Positions 1 through 9,864 of a stretch of 51,796 nt of DNA are shown here, piece after piece. The notes under the pieces were generated by a model. The model saw only the letters and a program-made list of their open reading frames with translations. It did not search any database and was not told the DNA's origin. The translations under genes were made by a program, and so were the position numbers. The DNA is from Flavobacteriales bacterium (GTDB lineage Bacteria; Bacteroidota; Bacteroidia; Flavobacteriales_E; Vicingaceae). The stretch covers positions 1 to 51,796 of the forward strand of contig NVUQ01000018.1 of the NCBI GenBank assembly GCA_002401955.1, in the 5' to 3' direction. Position 1 is the first letter of the stretch, and each line of letters opens with the position of its first letter.

Positions 1-156
1 AAAAAAAAAAAAAAAAAAAAAGACGCTGATTACATACAGTTAATAAACACGAGCATTCTAGAACAATACCTAAACTATATTAAAACAGGTTTTAGCAAAT
101 CGTTGCAGTTCATAAAGAAAAAACGAAATAGTGCTAAAGTAGCATTTGGAAAATAA
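1..156 (+). CDS. 3' end of an unidentified gene, cut by the window start
   Basis: The frame starting at base 1 is open up to a TAA at 154-156. The first 21 bases are all A and would encode seven lysines, followed by about 44 residues beginning DADYIQL and ending KVAFGK, with a lysine-rich tail. It converges with the GH92 gene that ends at 198. I do not recognise the product. The codon choice looks normal for this genome, which favours a real C-terminus, but the homopolymer may be a contig end or a sequencing artefact, so the lysine run should not be trusted. Confidence 0.4.
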   Translation, partial: KKKKKKKDADYIQLINTSILEQYLNYIKTGFSKSLQFIKKKRNSAKVAFGK

Positions 157-197
157 AAAAGATTGCGACATCTCGGACATTTTGATTAAAATCGATT

Positions 198-3146
198 TTA
201 CTCTACGGTAATCTCATCCAAAAACAACCAAGTATCATTACCATTACCTAAATGCCATGTTGGGCAAACGCCATAGTTTTTTGCACGAATTTTAATGAAC
301 CTGCTCTGAATTGAACCATTAAAACTTCTTTCAAATTCTTTGGTAAACGCACCATATTCATTATCTGGAAAATCATTTTTCACTTTACCAAGCTCTTTAA
401 ATGGTCCATTCTTATTCGAAGCCACCCAAAACTCAATTTCTGCGGGGTAAAATATCCAAGATTTAATGTCTTGTAAAGTGCCAACTGAAATTTTAGAGAA
501 ATTAGTCTGTTTTCCTAAATCAATAATTACCTCCACATCTTTACCGTAATAGCCCTGCCAAAAACCTGTTCTAAAATTGGCACTTCCTTTTAAATGATCT
601 ATTAATGCTTTGTCTCCTCCCGCATTATACTGGTTATCATATTCCGTTAAGATTTCAATAGACCTACCACCTATTATTTTTTTGTACTCTGCAGTTACTG
701 TTTTGCTTCTTACATTGTCAAAGGCATAAGCCATTATGCTTGCTGATTTTGATATGTTAAATGGTCCTGAATATTTTATAAATTTCCCTAAATCAAAACA
801 GTAATAAATCTCCCCCTCATTATTAAATATCTCAATATCAATCATTAAACTATCTTCAAAAGTTTGTGATGAACTTGTAAAATAAGGAACTGGAGTAATT
901 TGTTCTTCCTCATTAATATAGGGAACAGGCATTTCTTGTACTCCCCATTCTTCATTTGGAGTTGATCCCATTTCGAATACTAACTCTCCTCCCTCCATAA
1001 TTTGTTGGTGATACAAGACTGCTTTGTTCAACTCCTTTCCGTTGATGCTCGCACTTTGTATGTATTTGTTTTGATTAGAAACATTGTTCGCAACCACTTT
1101 AAACATTTTTCCGTTTTCTAAGTTGATTGTTACTTCATCAAACAATGGAGTTCCAATGGCGTAATAGTCTAAGCCCGGAGTTACCGAATAAAAGCCCATA
1201 GCACTTAACACATACCAGGCAGACATCTGACCGCAATCTTCATTACCTGATAATCCATCTGGTTGAGTGGTGTATTGTTCAGTTAATATTTGATGAACGC
1301 GTTCTTGGGTTTTATATGGTTTACCTACATAATTGTATAAATATGCCATGTGGTGGCTTGGTTCATTTCCGTGTGCATATTGCCCAATTAAACCTGTAAT
1401 ATCTGATTGGTGTCTACCAGTTAATTCCATTTCGGTGGCGAACAATTCATCCAATTTCTTTTCAAATTTTTCAGCACCATCATGCATGGCAATTAACCCT
1501 TTAATATCATGCGGAACAAACATGCTGTACTGCCAAGAGTTGGCTTCGGTAAAATTAAAATTCACTTCTGCCGGATCAAAACCACTACTCCACGCTCCAT
1601 TCATTTTACTCTGCATAAATCCACTTTCTGCATTAAAAATGTTCTTATAATACTGCCCTCTTTGTATAAATTCATAATGCACCTCTTTTAATTCCATGGA
1701 TTTCGCCATTTGAGCAATACACCAATCATCATAAGCATATTCTAAAGTCTTAGATACTGATTCTGATTCATCTCCAGCCGGAATGTATCCTTTGGTTTTG
1801 TAGGACGCTAACCCCAACTTATCCATTCTAGCACTATGCAACATAGCTTCTAAAGCCAAATCATCATCATAATCTTTAATGCCTTTTGCATAGGCATCGG
1901 TAATTACTGGAATCGAATGATAGCCTATCATACATCCAGTATAATTACCCGCTAATTCCCAAACAGGCAGTTGTCCACCGTATTGGTATTGTTTAAGAAA
2001 CGTTCTAATAAACTCATTCGTTTTCTTTTGCTCTATAATCGTGAACAAAGGATGGGTAGCCCTAAAAGTATCCCATAAAGAGAAAACCGTATAGACTGGT
2101 CCATCATCTGATTGGTGGACTTTTAAATCTGTCCCTCTATATTTTCCATCCACATCGCTAAACACATTGGGAGCGATCATGCTGTGGTATAAAGCGGTAT
2201 AAAATATTTCTTGCTTTTCTACTGAACCACCTTTAACATTAATTTTATCCAATGCTTTTGTCCAAGTAGTTTTAGCATCAGATAAATACTTTTCAAAATC
2301 CCAATGCGGTGCCTCTGCTTCTAAATTTTTTCGAGCTCCCTCTATGCTGACAGCTGAAATTCCGACTTTGAGCATTATTTTTTGACCTTCTTTCACTATG
2401 AATCTCAAACCAGCTTTTTTCAATCTCCCATTTTGTCCGTATACTTTCCCCCAAAACAAATCTGTAGACAATGAATCACCAAATTCAAATTCAACATTAG
2501 ACTGGATTACAAAATAAACATGTTGTTCTTCAGCCCAAGCTTTTGAAATTCTATGCCCAACAATTTCTTTATTATTGACTACATTAATGTTAAAGTCCAA
2601 CAACCTATCCCGATGAGTTAAATCCAAAATAATGTTACTCGTATCTGCTCTATTAAACGTGTACTCATGTATCCCAACCCTTTCTGTTGCAGTTAATCGA
2701 ACATCTATATCATGTTCTTCCAGTTTCACTTCATAATACCCTGGACTGGCTTTTTCTGTTTCTTTTTTGAACCAAGAAGAGTAACCATTTTCAGTTCCTG
2801 TTTTATAACCATTGTCAAATTGAACTTTTCCTTGCGTTGGCATTAACAATACATCACCATAATCGCCAACTCCTGTTCCACTTAGGTGAGTGTGACTAAA
2901 TCCATAAATAATAGAATCGGTATTGTGATATCCCGAACAACCATCCCAACCTTCTAATCGGGTATCAGGGCTCAATTGCACCATCCCGAAAGGCAAAGTT
3001 GCACCTGGATAAGTATGTCCATGTCCGCCCGTTCCAATAAAAGGGTTTACTTTTTCATAAGCATCCACCGTTGCTAATTGTTCTTTATCTGAACCACAAC
3101 CAAATACTAATAACGCACTTAATGTTAGAAATAAAAACTGTCTCAT
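198..3146 (-). CDS. GH92 family alpha-mannosidase lipoprotein
   Basis: Exo-acting alpha-1,2/1,3-type mannosidase of glycoside hydrolase family 92 (established family chemistry: calcium-dependent, inverting). The 982-residue protein begins with a lipoprotein signal (MRQFLFLTLSALLVFGCGSD; lipobox VFGC), so it should be anchored at the outer membrane or cell surface. The GH92 N-terminal beta-sandwich starts at VNPFIGTGGHGHTYPGA; catalytic-domain signatures HGNEPSHH, GLSGNEDCGQMSAW and GFYSVTPG are all present. After the roughly 720-residue core come a chitobiase-C-like segment (about 760-830) and an F5/8 type C-like beta-sandwich (about 835-980), probably carbohydrate binding. It overlaps the upstream MFS gene by 4 nt, so mannose release and uptake are likely coexpressed. 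Linkage specificity cannot be read from the sequence. Confidence 0.93.
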   Translation of the reverse strand: MRQFLFLTLSALLVFGCGSDKEQLATVDAYEKVNPFIGTGGHGHTYPGATLPFGMVQLSPDTRLEGWDGCSGYHNTDSIIYGFSHTHLSGTGVGDYGDVLLMPTQGKVQFDNGYKTGTENGYSSWFKKETEKASPGYYEVKLEEHDIDVRLTATERVGIHEYTFNRADTSNIILDLTHRDRLLDFNINVVNNKEIVGHRISKAWAEEQHVYFVIQSNVEFEFGDSLSTDLFWGKVYGQNGRLKKAGLRFIVKEGQKIMLKVGISAVSIEGARKNLEAEAPHWDFEKYLSDAKTTWTKALDKINVKGGSVEKQEIFYTALYHSMIAPNVFSDVDGKYRGTDLKVHQSDDGPVYTVFSLWDTFRATHPLFTIIEQKKTNEFIRTFLKQYQYGGQLPVWELAGNYTGCMIGYHSIPVITDAYAKGIKDYDDDLALEAMLHSARMDKLGLASYKTKGYIPAGDESESVSKTLEYAYDDWCIAQMAKSMELKEVHYEFIQRGQYYKNIFNAESGFMQSKMNGAWSSGFDPAEVNFNFTEANSWQYSMFVPHDIKGLIAMHDGAEKFEKKLDELFATEMELTGRHQSDITGLIGQYAHGNEPSHHMAYLYNYVGKPYKTQERVHQILTEQYTTQPDGLSGNEDCGQMSAWYVLSAMGFYSVTPGLDYYAIGTPLFDEVTINLENGKMFKVVANNVSNQNKYIQSASINGKELNKAVLYHQQIMEGGELVFEMGSTPNEEWGVQEMPVPYINEEEQITPVPYFTSSSQTFEDSLMIDIEIFNNEGEIYYCFDLGKFIKYSGPFNISKSASIMAYAFDNVRSKTVTAEYKKIIGGRSIEILTEYDNQYNAGGDKALIDHLKGSANFRTGFWQGYYGKDVEVIIDLGKQTNFSKISVGTLQDIKSWIFYPAEIEFWVASNKNGPFKELGKVKNDFPDNEYGAFTKEFERSFNGSIQSRFIKIRAKNYGVCPTWHLGNGNDTWLFLDEITVE

Positions 3147-4441
3147 AAAACACTTACTTTTTTACTGAAGAAGAAGATGTATGCGTAACATAAAATGGCT
3201 GAAATAAAAGCTACTTTAAAATTAGCTTCAACAGAAAGGTATCCGAATAATAATGGGACAAATGCCCCTCCAACAATGGCGGTACATAGTAATCCAGAAC
3301 CTTGTGGTTTTAAATCTCCTAAGCCTTCAATTGCCAAACTAAAGATAGTTGGGAACATAATTGAATTAAATAATCCAACAGCTAATACAGCCCACAATGC
3401 AATTAAACCAGATGTTGACATCGAAATGACTATTAATAAAATTGCAGCCATAGAAAATAAGCTTAATACTTTTTGAGGCTGATAAACTTTTGTTAAATAG
3501 GACCCTATAAATCTTCCAACCATAGCTCCTCCCCAATAAAGCACATTAAAACTTCCTACAATACCTTTATCATCAACCATCGACAAATCATCACCATGAA
3601 ACAATGAAGCAATGCTACTCATAAAGCCATTGTTTCGAATTACATCAGCCAACTCCATATCTAAAAAATAATTTACTAAGAAACTACCAATGGCTACTTC
3701 AGCTCCAACATAAAAGAATATTCCAACTGCTCCCAAACGCAATCGTGTATGCTTTAGTGCTTGTCCATAATTTGATTTAATTGCAGTATTTAATAACTGA
3801 GGAAGCTTGGATTTAAAAACAACTGCTGCTAACACCAATAAGGAAATTGCCAAAATTAAAAATGGCATTTGAACAGCAGCAGCTTCTGCTGAAAAATAAA
3901 TTTCTTTAGCAGTATCACCCAAAACCTTAATCTCATCAGAAGATTTTATATCATCACTTAATATAAAAATAGCTCCTAAAATAGGAGCGATAGTCGTTCC
4001 CAATGAATTAAATGCTTGTGCTAAATTCAAACGACTAGATGCTGTTTTCTCATCACCTAATGCTGCTACATATGGATTTGCTGCAACTTGTAAAATAACC
4101 ATCCCTGCCGCTAATATAAAATAACCCAACATAAACAATGAAAATAGTCGCATTGATGCAGCAGGTAAAAACAACAAACTCCCCAAGCCCATAATGCCTA
4201 AACCAAGCATAATTCCTTTTTTATAGCCTATCTTATGAAGTAAATTACCAGCAGGAATAGAAAGTAAACCATAAGCTCCAAAAAATGCAAATTGAACTAA
4301 TACAGCTTGAGTATTATCAATCTCAAAAATTTCCTTTAATCTGGGGATGAGCGAATCCACCAAAACGGTAATAAACCCCCACATAAAAAAAAGGGAGGTA
4401 ATAACGATAAATGCTCTTTTATATCCTTGCTGATTGGTCAT
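3143..4441 (-). CDS. Sugar:H+ symporter, MFS (FucP/GluP type)
   Basis: A 432-residue inner-membrane transporter with about 12 hydrophobic segments. The N-terminal FFMWGFITVLVDSLIPRLK is typical of the FHS subfamily of MFS (fucose, glucose/galactose, N-acetylglucosamine symporters), as is the motif AANPYVAALG in the fourth helix region. The stop codon lies inside the start of the GH92 gene (ATGA overlap), making this the first gene of a two-gene operon; a mannose or manno-oligosaccharide substrate is therefore inferred, not shown. Upstream, about 230 nt separate it from yraN, transcribed in the same direction. No SusC/SusD pair is visible beside it. Confidence 0.88.
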   Translation of the reverse strand: MTNQQGYKRAFIVITSLFFMWGFITVLVDSLIPRLKEIFEIDNTQAVLVQFAFFGAYGLLSIPAGNLLHKIGYKKGIMLGLGIMGLGSLLFLPAASMRLFSLFMLGYFILAAGMVILQVAANPYVAALGDEKTASSRLNLAQAFNSLGTTIAPILGAIFILSDDIKSSDEIKVLGDTAKEIYFSAEAAAVQMPFLILAISLLVLAAVVFKSKLPQLLNTAIKSNYGQALKHTRLRLGAVGIFFYVGAEVAIGSFLVNYFLDMELADVIRNNGFMSSIASLFHGDDLSMVDDKGIVGSFNVLYWGGAMVGRFIGSYLTKVYQPQKVLSLFSMAAILLIVISMSTSGLIALWAVLAVGLFNSIMFPTIFSLAIEGLGDLKPQGSGLLCTAIVGGAFVPLLFGYLSVEANFKVAFISAILCYAYIFFFSKKVSVL

Positions 4442-4585
4442 TTGATGAATTATTTGTTCGCTAATTTACCATTTTATAAAACGATTTAGTAAACATATAA
4501 AAAGTTTATTTCAATGAAGAAAATTGAATCCTTAATTGGAAAATAAGTTCGAAAATTAGCTTTACCAGAAGGTTTTGAAAAGTAA

Positions 4586-4620
4586 CCTAAAAAGGTTATT
4601 TGCTATAAAAAACCTTTTAA
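4586..4620 (-). terminator. Possible terminator hairpin after yraN
   Basis: AAAAGGTT (4590-4597) and AACCTTTT (4611-4618) can pair around an AT-rich loop just downstream of the yraN stop on the minus strand. There is no long U tract, so this is a weak call. Confidence 0.3.
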
Positions 4621-4672
4621 GAAAAAAACTGGAACCCTACAAAAAAAACAACTTATTGGCGAAAAACTATAC

Positions 4673-5035
4673 CTAAAACTGAGGCTGAAAAGCATTTTTA
4701 ATGTGTTTTATTTCTTCTTGATTAGAATTAAAAACTATAGCAACTACATCAAACCTACATTCTAAATCTATCTCTTTTTGTTGGATATAAAAATCTGCAC
4801 CATTAATTAAGTGCTGTTGCTTTTTTATTGTAACAGCTTCTTCAGGGTTTCCAAAAAAGGCAGTACTACGTGTTTTTACTTCTATAAAAACAATCTCTTC
4901 AGCATCAAATGCAATAATATCTATTTCAAATTTTCGCTCTCTCCAATTGGTCGTAATAATTTTATACCCTAATTTTTTAAGATACACTTCTGCCAGCTTC
5001 TCCCCTTTTTCTCCTAATTGATTGTGTTCTGCCAT
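4673..5035 (-). CDS. yraN: YraN/UPF0102 family nuclease-fold protein
   Basis: 120 residues, the usual size for UPF0102. Begins MAEHNQLGEKGEKLAEVYLKK, followed by the restriction-endonuclease-like core: E near WRERKFEIDIIAFD and the classic (I/V)EVKTRS at IVFIEVKTR. These acidic residues and the EVK lysine match a PD-(D/E)XK active site; the biological role of the family is not settled (linked by homology to Holliday-junction-resolvase-like folds). It is divergent from the secreted protein at 5138. A TACTTTTA box at 5056-5063 (minus strand) is a near match to the -7 consensus, about 20 nt upstream of the start. Confidence 0.9.
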   Translation of the reverse strand: MAEHNQLGEKGEKLAEVYLKKLGYKIITTNWRERKFEIDIIAFDAEEIVFIEVKTRSTAFFGNPEEAVTIKKQQHLINGADFYIQQKEIDLECRFDVVAIVFNSNQEEIKHIKNAFQPQF

Positions 5036-5109
5036 ATTTGTATCAACAATATGTGTAAAAGTATTTATTTTTTTAAAAGCATTTTTTCTTCAATCAGTCT
5101 GATTATTAG

Positions 5110-5117
5110 TAATCTTG
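5110..5117 (+). promoter_or_regulatory. Candidate -7 element (TAATCTTG)
   Basis: One mismatch to the Bacteroidota TAnnTTTG consensus, 20 nt ahead of the ATG at 5138. No convincing -33 TTG was found. Confidence 0.3.
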
Positions 5118-5137
5118 TTCTCCTTAAATTAACTATT

Positions 5138-5776
5138 ATGAATTTTTTAAAATCATTTACCCTTACCCTTTGCCTAATTATTACCACAGTTATAATGGCT
5201 CAAAGTTTTGAAGGAACTATTGAGTTTACTAAGAAAAACTACTTTGACGAGACCAAATACATCTACTACATTACCACAAAAAAAGTAAGAATTGATGAAC
5301 TTAAAAAAGATGGGGAAATCAGTGGCACCATGTTTATCGATTTAAAATCGAAAAAAGTAACAGCTATCAATCATGATAGAAAATTACACATGAACATAGA
5401 ATCAAAACCAAGTGTTAAAGATTTAAGTAATTCCGAAATCTTTAAAACAACTGAAAAGAAAAATATTCTTGGGTACAACTGTGTTAAGTGGACAGTAAGT
5501 AATCCTGATTTTAAATCGAAAGCAACCTATTGGGTAATAGAAAAAGGCAATTATTTTTTCTTTAAAGATCTTTTAACAGCACTTAACAGAAAAGATAAAG
5601 AAGCTTTATACTTTATGCAAATACCTGAAAACGCTGGGTTTTTTCCGATTATTGGTGAAGAAAAAGGATTTGATGGGAAACTTAAATCAAAGTTAGAAAC
5701 TACCAAAATGACTAGACAAAAAATTAACCCTAACAAATTTAAAATACCTGCTGGTTATCAAGAGTTTAAAATGTAA
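5138..5776 (+). CDS. Secreted DUF4412/GLPGLI-like protein of unknown function
   Basis: 212 residues with the start placed at the ATG at 5138, because it gives a clean signal peptide (MNFLKSFTLTLCLIITTVIM, cleavage near AQS) and the open frame upstream has no reason to be translated. The mature part is beta-rich: an opening FEGTIEFTKKNY strand, FIDLKSKKVTAINHDRK, a KNILGYNCVKW segment and a lysine-rich end. This layout (GxIxF start, conserved NILGYNCxKW) resembles Bacteroidota periplasmic/outer-membrane lipoprotein-carrier-like families such as DUF4412/GLPGLI. No enzymatic residues are evident. It is convergent with the LD-carboxypeptidase ending at 5791. Confidence 0.75.
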   Translation: MNFLKSFTLTLCLIITTVIMAQSFEGTIEFTKKNYFDETKYIYYITTKKVRIDELKKDGEISGTMFIDLKSKKVTAINHDRKLHMNIESKPSVKDLSNSEIFKTTEKKNILGYNCVKWTVSNPDFKSKATYWVIEKGNYFFFKDLLTALNRKDKEALYFMQIPENAGFFPIIGEEKGFDGKLKSKLETTKMTRQKINPNKFKIPAGYQEFKM

Positions 5777-5790
5777 CCCTGTTGCTACGT

Positions 5791-6696
5791 TTAAGGATAA
5801 TTTTCAAATTTCAAACTACAGTTCTCTCCAATATTTACAATTGCTTTTCTTCCCATAATTAAAGCTCTATTATCATCTATATGCCCTGCTGGGAAATTAA
5901 AACAGACAGGATAATCGTATCCTTTTATTGCATCAGTAATAATTTCAATAGCTGTTTTCCCATAAGGAATTGTATTGTCATTCATATCTGACATTCCTCC
6001 AACAATTAATCCTGCCAACCCATCAAGCATTCCTGCCCTTTTCAAATTCATCATCATTCTATCAACATGATAGAGGTACTCATCCAAATCTTCAATAAAT
6101 AATATTTTATCCTTCGTATTAATTTGAGAATTAGTTCCCATCAAACTATAAATAATAGATAAATTTCCCCCAACAATTTCTCCTTCTAAAATTCCATTTC
6201 TATTCTTTTGATGAGCATCAAACTTATAAATCAAGCTTTCACCAAACAATGCTTTTTTCAAACTTTCTAAACTCTCTTTTGTATTTGATGCGAAATTAAT
6301 AGGCATTGTTGCGTGCAAAGTCTGCATATTAAAATTCTGATTAATATGATTATGCAAGACTGTTACATCACTATAACCAACTAACCATTTGGGGTTTTGT
6401 TTAAAAATAGAAAAATCGATTTCATCAATAAGTTTAACTGTTCCGTAACCACCTCTTGCACAAAAAATAGCTTTAATACTTTCATCATCTAAAGCTTTCT
6501 GTAAATCTGAAGTCCGCTGTTCAGTAGTACCAGAAAACTGATCTTCTTCATTAAACAAATTAGCCCCCACAACAACATCCAAACCCCAACCCTCAAGAAC
6601 ATTAACTGCTGGTACTATTTCTGATTCAGAAATCTTACGAGCAGTAGAAAGAATCACTACTTTATCGCCTTGTTTTAAATTGGATGGTTTTTGCAT
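5791..6696 (-). CDS. LD-carboxypeptidase (peptidase S66, LdcA-like)
   Basis: 301 residues, normal for the S66 family. Cytoplasmic enzyme that removes the terminal D-Ala from murein tetrapeptides during peptidoglycan recycling (family knowledge). Visible features: N-terminal GDKVVILSTARKIS, the nucleophile-containing elbow WLVGYSDVT with the catalytic serine, ARGGYG upstream of it, the glutamate in FIEDLDEYLYHVDRMM, and the histidine in FPAGHIDDNRALIMG, giving a complete Ser-Glu-His triad. Starts at ATG 6696, divergent from metG; only about 20 bp separate this start from the metG -7 box. Confidence 0.93.
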   Translation of the reverse strand: MQKPSNLKQGDKVVILSTARKISESEIVPAVNVLEGWGLDVVVGANLFNEEDQFSGTTEQRTSDLQKALDDESIKAIFCARGGYGTVKLIDEIDFSIFKQNPKWLVGYSDVTVLHNHINQNFNMQTLHATMPINFASNTKESLESLKKALFGESLIYKFDAHQKNRNGILEGEIVGGNLSIIYSLMGTNSQINTKDKILFIEDLDEYLYHVDRMMMNLKRAGMLDGLAGLIVGGMSDMNDNTIPYGKTAIEIITDAIKGYDYPVCFNFPAGHIDDNRALIMGRKAIVNIGENCSLKFENYP

Positions 6697-6716
6697 TTTT
6701 TAATCTTTATAAAATG

Positions 6717-6724
6717 TAACTTTG
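6717..6724 (+). promoter_or_regulatory. metG operon -7 element (TAACTTTG)
   Basis: Exact TAnnTTTG, with a TTG at 6691-6693 that could serve as the -33 element (23-nt spacer). The leader that follows opens with a possible stem-loop, CACCGA (6725-6730) against TCGGTG (6737-6742); the ATG of metG is 70 nt downstream. Confidence 0.6.
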
Positions 6725-6794
6725 CACCGAATTTTCTCGGTGACGGATTGGCAATTATTGAGAAACGAAAATAACAAATTGAGCTGACATTTAA

Positions 6795-8837
6795 ATGAAA
6801 GAAGCTAAAAGACATACAATCACAGCAGCACTACCTTACGCAAATGGTCCTTTACACTTAGGCCACATTGCTGGATGTTATTTGCCTGCCGATATTTATT
6901 CGAGATATTTAAAAGGAAAAGGAAAGGATGTACTTTTTGTTTGTGGTTCTGATGAACATGGAGCTGCAATAACACTAAGAGCAAAAAAAGAGGATACAAC
7001 TCCTCAGGAAATTGTAGATAAAAATCATGCAATTATCGAAAAAGCTTTTAACGATTTTGGAATTGAGTTTGATATTTACCACAGAACTTCTTCAGAAATC
7101 CACCACGAAACGGCAAGTGAATTTTTTAAAGATATGCACCAAAAAGGTGCTTTTATTGAGAAAACTACTGAGCAATTTTACGATGAAGAAAATAAGCAGT
7201 TTTTAGCCGATAGATACATTGTTGGAACCTGTCCTACATGTTCTTTTGATGGTGCTTTTGGTGATCAATGTGAGAAATGTGGATCAACTTTAAGTCCTAC
7301 CGAATTAATAAACCCTACTTCTACAATTAGTGGAAATGTTCCTATTTTAAAAGAAACAACACATTGGTTTTTACCCATGAACGACCACGAAAAATGGTTA
7401 AAAGAATGGATAGAAACAGGAAAATTAGATGGGGTTCAACAACACGATGCTTCTACTTGGAGAAAACAAGTTATCGGACAATGCAAATCATGGATAGATA
7501 ACGGTTTATTACCAAGGTCAATTACCAGAGATTTAGATTGGGGAATAAAAGTTCCTGTTAAAGGTGGTGAAGGAAAAGTATTATACGTTTGGTTTGATGC
7601 TCCTATTGGATATATTTCTGCTTCTAAACAATGGGCAAAAGACAACAATAAAAACTGGGAAGATTACTGGAAAAATGACGATACTGAATTGGTTCATTTT
7701 ATAGGAAAAGACAACATCGTTTTTCACGCAATTATTTTTCCAATTATTTTAAAATCTCACGGAGATTATATTTTACCAACGAACGTACCAGCTAATGAAT
7801 TTTTAAATTTAGAAGGGGATAAGATTTCTACATCACGAAACTGGGCGGTTTGGCTACACGAATATTTAGAAGATTTTCCGAACAAAGAGGATGAATTACG
7901 TTATGTACTAACCTCTATTGCTCCAGAAACAAAAGACAGTGAGTTTACATGGAAAGATTACCAAACAAGAGTAAATAGTGAGTTAGTTGCCATTTTCGGG
8001 AATTTTGTAAACCGTTCTGTTGTTTTAACTCACAAATATTACAATGGTAAAGTTCCTGCTCAAGGATCTTTAACAGATTACGACAAAGAAGTTTTAGCCG
8101 CAATTGAATCGACCAAACTTAAAGTTGATGAATTATTAGCTTCTTATAAATTTAGAGATGCCCAAACTGAAGCCATGACTTTGGCTCGTTTAGGGAACAA
8201 ATATTTAGCCGATACTGAACCTTGGAAACTAATTAAAACAGATGAAGAAAGAGTAAAAACTATTATGAACATTGCTTTGCAATTAAGTAATGCTTTAAGC
8301 GAAATTTTTATTCCTTTTTTACCAAATACAAGTCAAAAATTAAAATCAATGCTAAATAGCAATGGCTTAACTATTTTACCAGAAAATCATGAAATTAACA
8401 AAGCAGAATTATTGTATCAAAAGATAGAAGATGCTGCTATTGAAACTCAAATAGAAAAATTAAAAGCTACAGCTGTTAATCAATCAAACCCAAAAGCAAA
8501 ACCAATGAAAGACGAAATTACTTTTGATGAATTTACTAAAATGGACATTAGAATTAGCACCATTTTAACTGCCGAAAAACACCCTGATGCTGATAAATTA
8601 TTAAAAATGACTGTTGATACTGGGATTGATGAAAGAACCATCGTTTCTGGTATTGCTGAACACTACAAACCTGAAGATGTAATTGGAAAACAAGTTTCTG
8701 TTTTAATTAACTTAGCACCAAGAAAAATTAGAGGAATAGAATCTCAAGGAATGATTTTGATGGCAGAAAACAATGCAGGAGACTTGGCTTTTGTTGCCCC
8801 TGAAAAAGTAATTGACAACGGTGGAGAGGTAAGGTAA
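6795..8837 (+). CDS. metG: Methionyl-tRNA synthetase with C-terminal tRNA-binding domain
   Basis: 680 residues. Class I aminoacyl-tRNA synthetase charging tRNA-Met and tRNA-fMet. HIGH-type motif HLGH at residues 21-24 after AALPYANGP; zinc knuckle CPTC (about 146-149) and CEKC (about 159-162), so the zinc-binding class; KMSKS counterpart is KISTS near 342-346, a common natural variant in this enzyme. The C-terminal about 110 residues (from [12 protein letters not shown]) form the EMAPII/Trbp111-like OB-fold tRNA-binding domain seen in dimeric MetRS. First gene of a + strand group: the GldL-related gene starts 1 nt after its stop, then the MTHFR gene. The initiator tRNA it charges lies 12 kb downstream in this same window. 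Confidence 0.98.
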   Translation: MKEAKRHTITAALPYANGPLHLGHIAGCYLPADIYSRYLKGKGKDVLFVCGSDEHGAAITLRAKKEDTTPQEIVDKNHAIIEKAFNDFGIEFDIYHRTSSEIHHETASEFFKDMHQKGAFIEKTTEQFYDEENKQFLADRYIVGTCPTCSFDGAFGDQCEKCGSTLSPTELINPTSTISGNVPILKETTHWFLPMNDHEKWLKEWIETGKLDGVQQHDASTWRKQVIGQCKSWIDNGLLPRSITRDLDWGIKVPVKGGEGKVLYVWFDAPIGYISASKQWAKDNNKNWEDYWKNDDTELVHFIGKDNIVFHAIIFPIILKSHGDYILPTNVPANEFLNLEGDKISTSRNWAVWLHEYLEDFPNKEDELRYVLTSIAPETKDSEFTWKDYQTRVNSELVAIFGNFVNRSVVLTHKYYNGKVPAQGSLTDYDKEVLAAIESTKLKVDELLASYKFRDAQTEAMTLARLGNKYLADTEPWKLIKTDEERVKTIMNIALQLSNALSEIFIPFLPNTSQKLKSMLNSNGLTILPENHEINKAELLYQKIEDAAIETQIEKLKATAVNQSNPKAKPMKDEITFDEFTKMDIRISTILTAEKHPDADKLLKMTVDTGIDERTIVSGIAEHYKPEDVIGKQVSVLINLAPRKIRGIESQGMILMAENNAGDLAFVAPEKVIDNGGEVR

Positions 8838-8838
8838 C

Positions 8839-9861
8839 ATGAGAATTGCTAATACCATAATAGGAGGGTTTATCACTATAGTTTTACTATTTGGTGTCTT
8901 ATTTAAAATGATGCACTGGCCAGGTTCGGGCCCTATGATCGTATTAAGTGCAAGCTTATTAACTCTCTTTGTTTACCTCGCGGCAGCCCAAAACATAATA
9001 AACTTTAAGAATAAGGTTTTGCCTACAATTTGTAACGGCATATTGGCGTTCACTAGCTCAATCTTAATCGTTGGATTTTTATTTAAAATTATGCATTGGC
9101 CAGGTTCAGGCCTTATGATTGTCGTTGGAATAACTCTTTCTTCTTTTGCTCTCTTGCTTTTTATCGCTTCTTTAATTGCTTCTAAGGAAACACTTAAATT
9201 AAGATCAGGCACCTTGTTTTCAGTTATGGCATTTGGTATTTTGGCATTCGGAGTATCTGTTCAGGGTCCGTCCTACAGTATTTTAACCCGGATTGTTAAT
9301 AATAATCAAAAAGCGGAATCTATTATACTCAATTCTCTTATTGAATCAGACCTTCATTTAGTTCATTCCCCCCATGCTAAGCCCTACCATGAAGCATTAT
9401 TTGAATTACATGATCACATTAAAAATTTAAAATCCAAGTTATATGAAGCTACAGATGGACTCCCTCAAGAAGTAGCTGATACTATATCATTAGAAAACAT
9501 TTGGAGCAAAGACAACTATGATGTGCCGACACAAATTATGGGGCTAGCAGACCCCGTATCCCCTAAAAAGGTAGAAGGACTCGAAGAGTATAGCGGCATA
9601 ACATTAAGGGGAAAAATAAAGGATTTTAATAAGAAAATGATGGTTCTTGATTCAAGCTTTGACCCTATTAAAACGAATGAAGAATATACTATTGACGGAA
9701 ATATTGACTCTTGGGAAACAGCTACTTTTTACCATATGCCTTTAGCTCAAGTTATCTTAACATTAAATCTAATAAATTCTGAAGCTCTTTCTAAGAGTAA
9801 TTATCATGTAACTAAAAACTACCCTCCCAAAGAAATTAAAAACAATAAATCCGAAGAATAA
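8839..9861 (+). CDS. GldL-related four-helix membrane protein with duplicated MHWPGSG motif
   Basis: 340 residues. The first about 120 residues hold two homologous halves, each a hydrophobic helix, then FKMMHWPGSGPMIV (about residues 22-35) or FKIMHWPGSGLMIV (about 80-93), then another helix. This H-W-P-G motif resembles the N-terminal part of the gliding/T9SS protein GldL and its relatives. A further hydrophobic segment lies near 125-145, followed by a soluble, mostly extracytoplasmic tail without recognised domain. GldK, GldM and GldN are not nearby, so it is probably not the T9SS motor itself. The gene is squeezed between metG (1-nt gap) and metF (3-nt gap), implying cotranscription. Function unknown. 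Confidence 0.7.
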   Translation: MRIANTIIGGFITIVLLFGVLFKMMHWPGSGPMIVLSASLLTLFVYLAAAQNIINFKNKVLPTICNGILAFTSSILIVGFLFKIMHWPGSGLMIVVGITLSSFALLLFIASLIASKETLKLRSGTLFSVMAFGILAFGVSVQGPSYSILTRIVNNNQKAESIILNSLIESDLHLVHSPHAKPYHEALFELHDHIKNLKSKLYEATDGLPQEVADTISLENIWSKDNYDVPTQIMGLADPVSPKKVEGLEEYSGITLRGKIKDFNKKMMVLDSSFDPIKTNEEYTIDGNIDSWETATFYHMPLAQVILTLNLINSEALSKSNYHVTKNYPPKEIKNNKSEE

Positions 9862-9864
9862 CCA

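Noticed and set aside
5018..5137. Longer N-terminus of the secreted protein at 5138
   Set aside because: It would overlap the yraN start, put a cysteine-rich stretch ahead of a good signal peptide and cover the likely promoter.
6795..8837. Defective KMSKS motif in MetG
   Set aside because: KISTS is a frequent natural form in methionyl-tRNA synthetases; nothing suggests loss of function.
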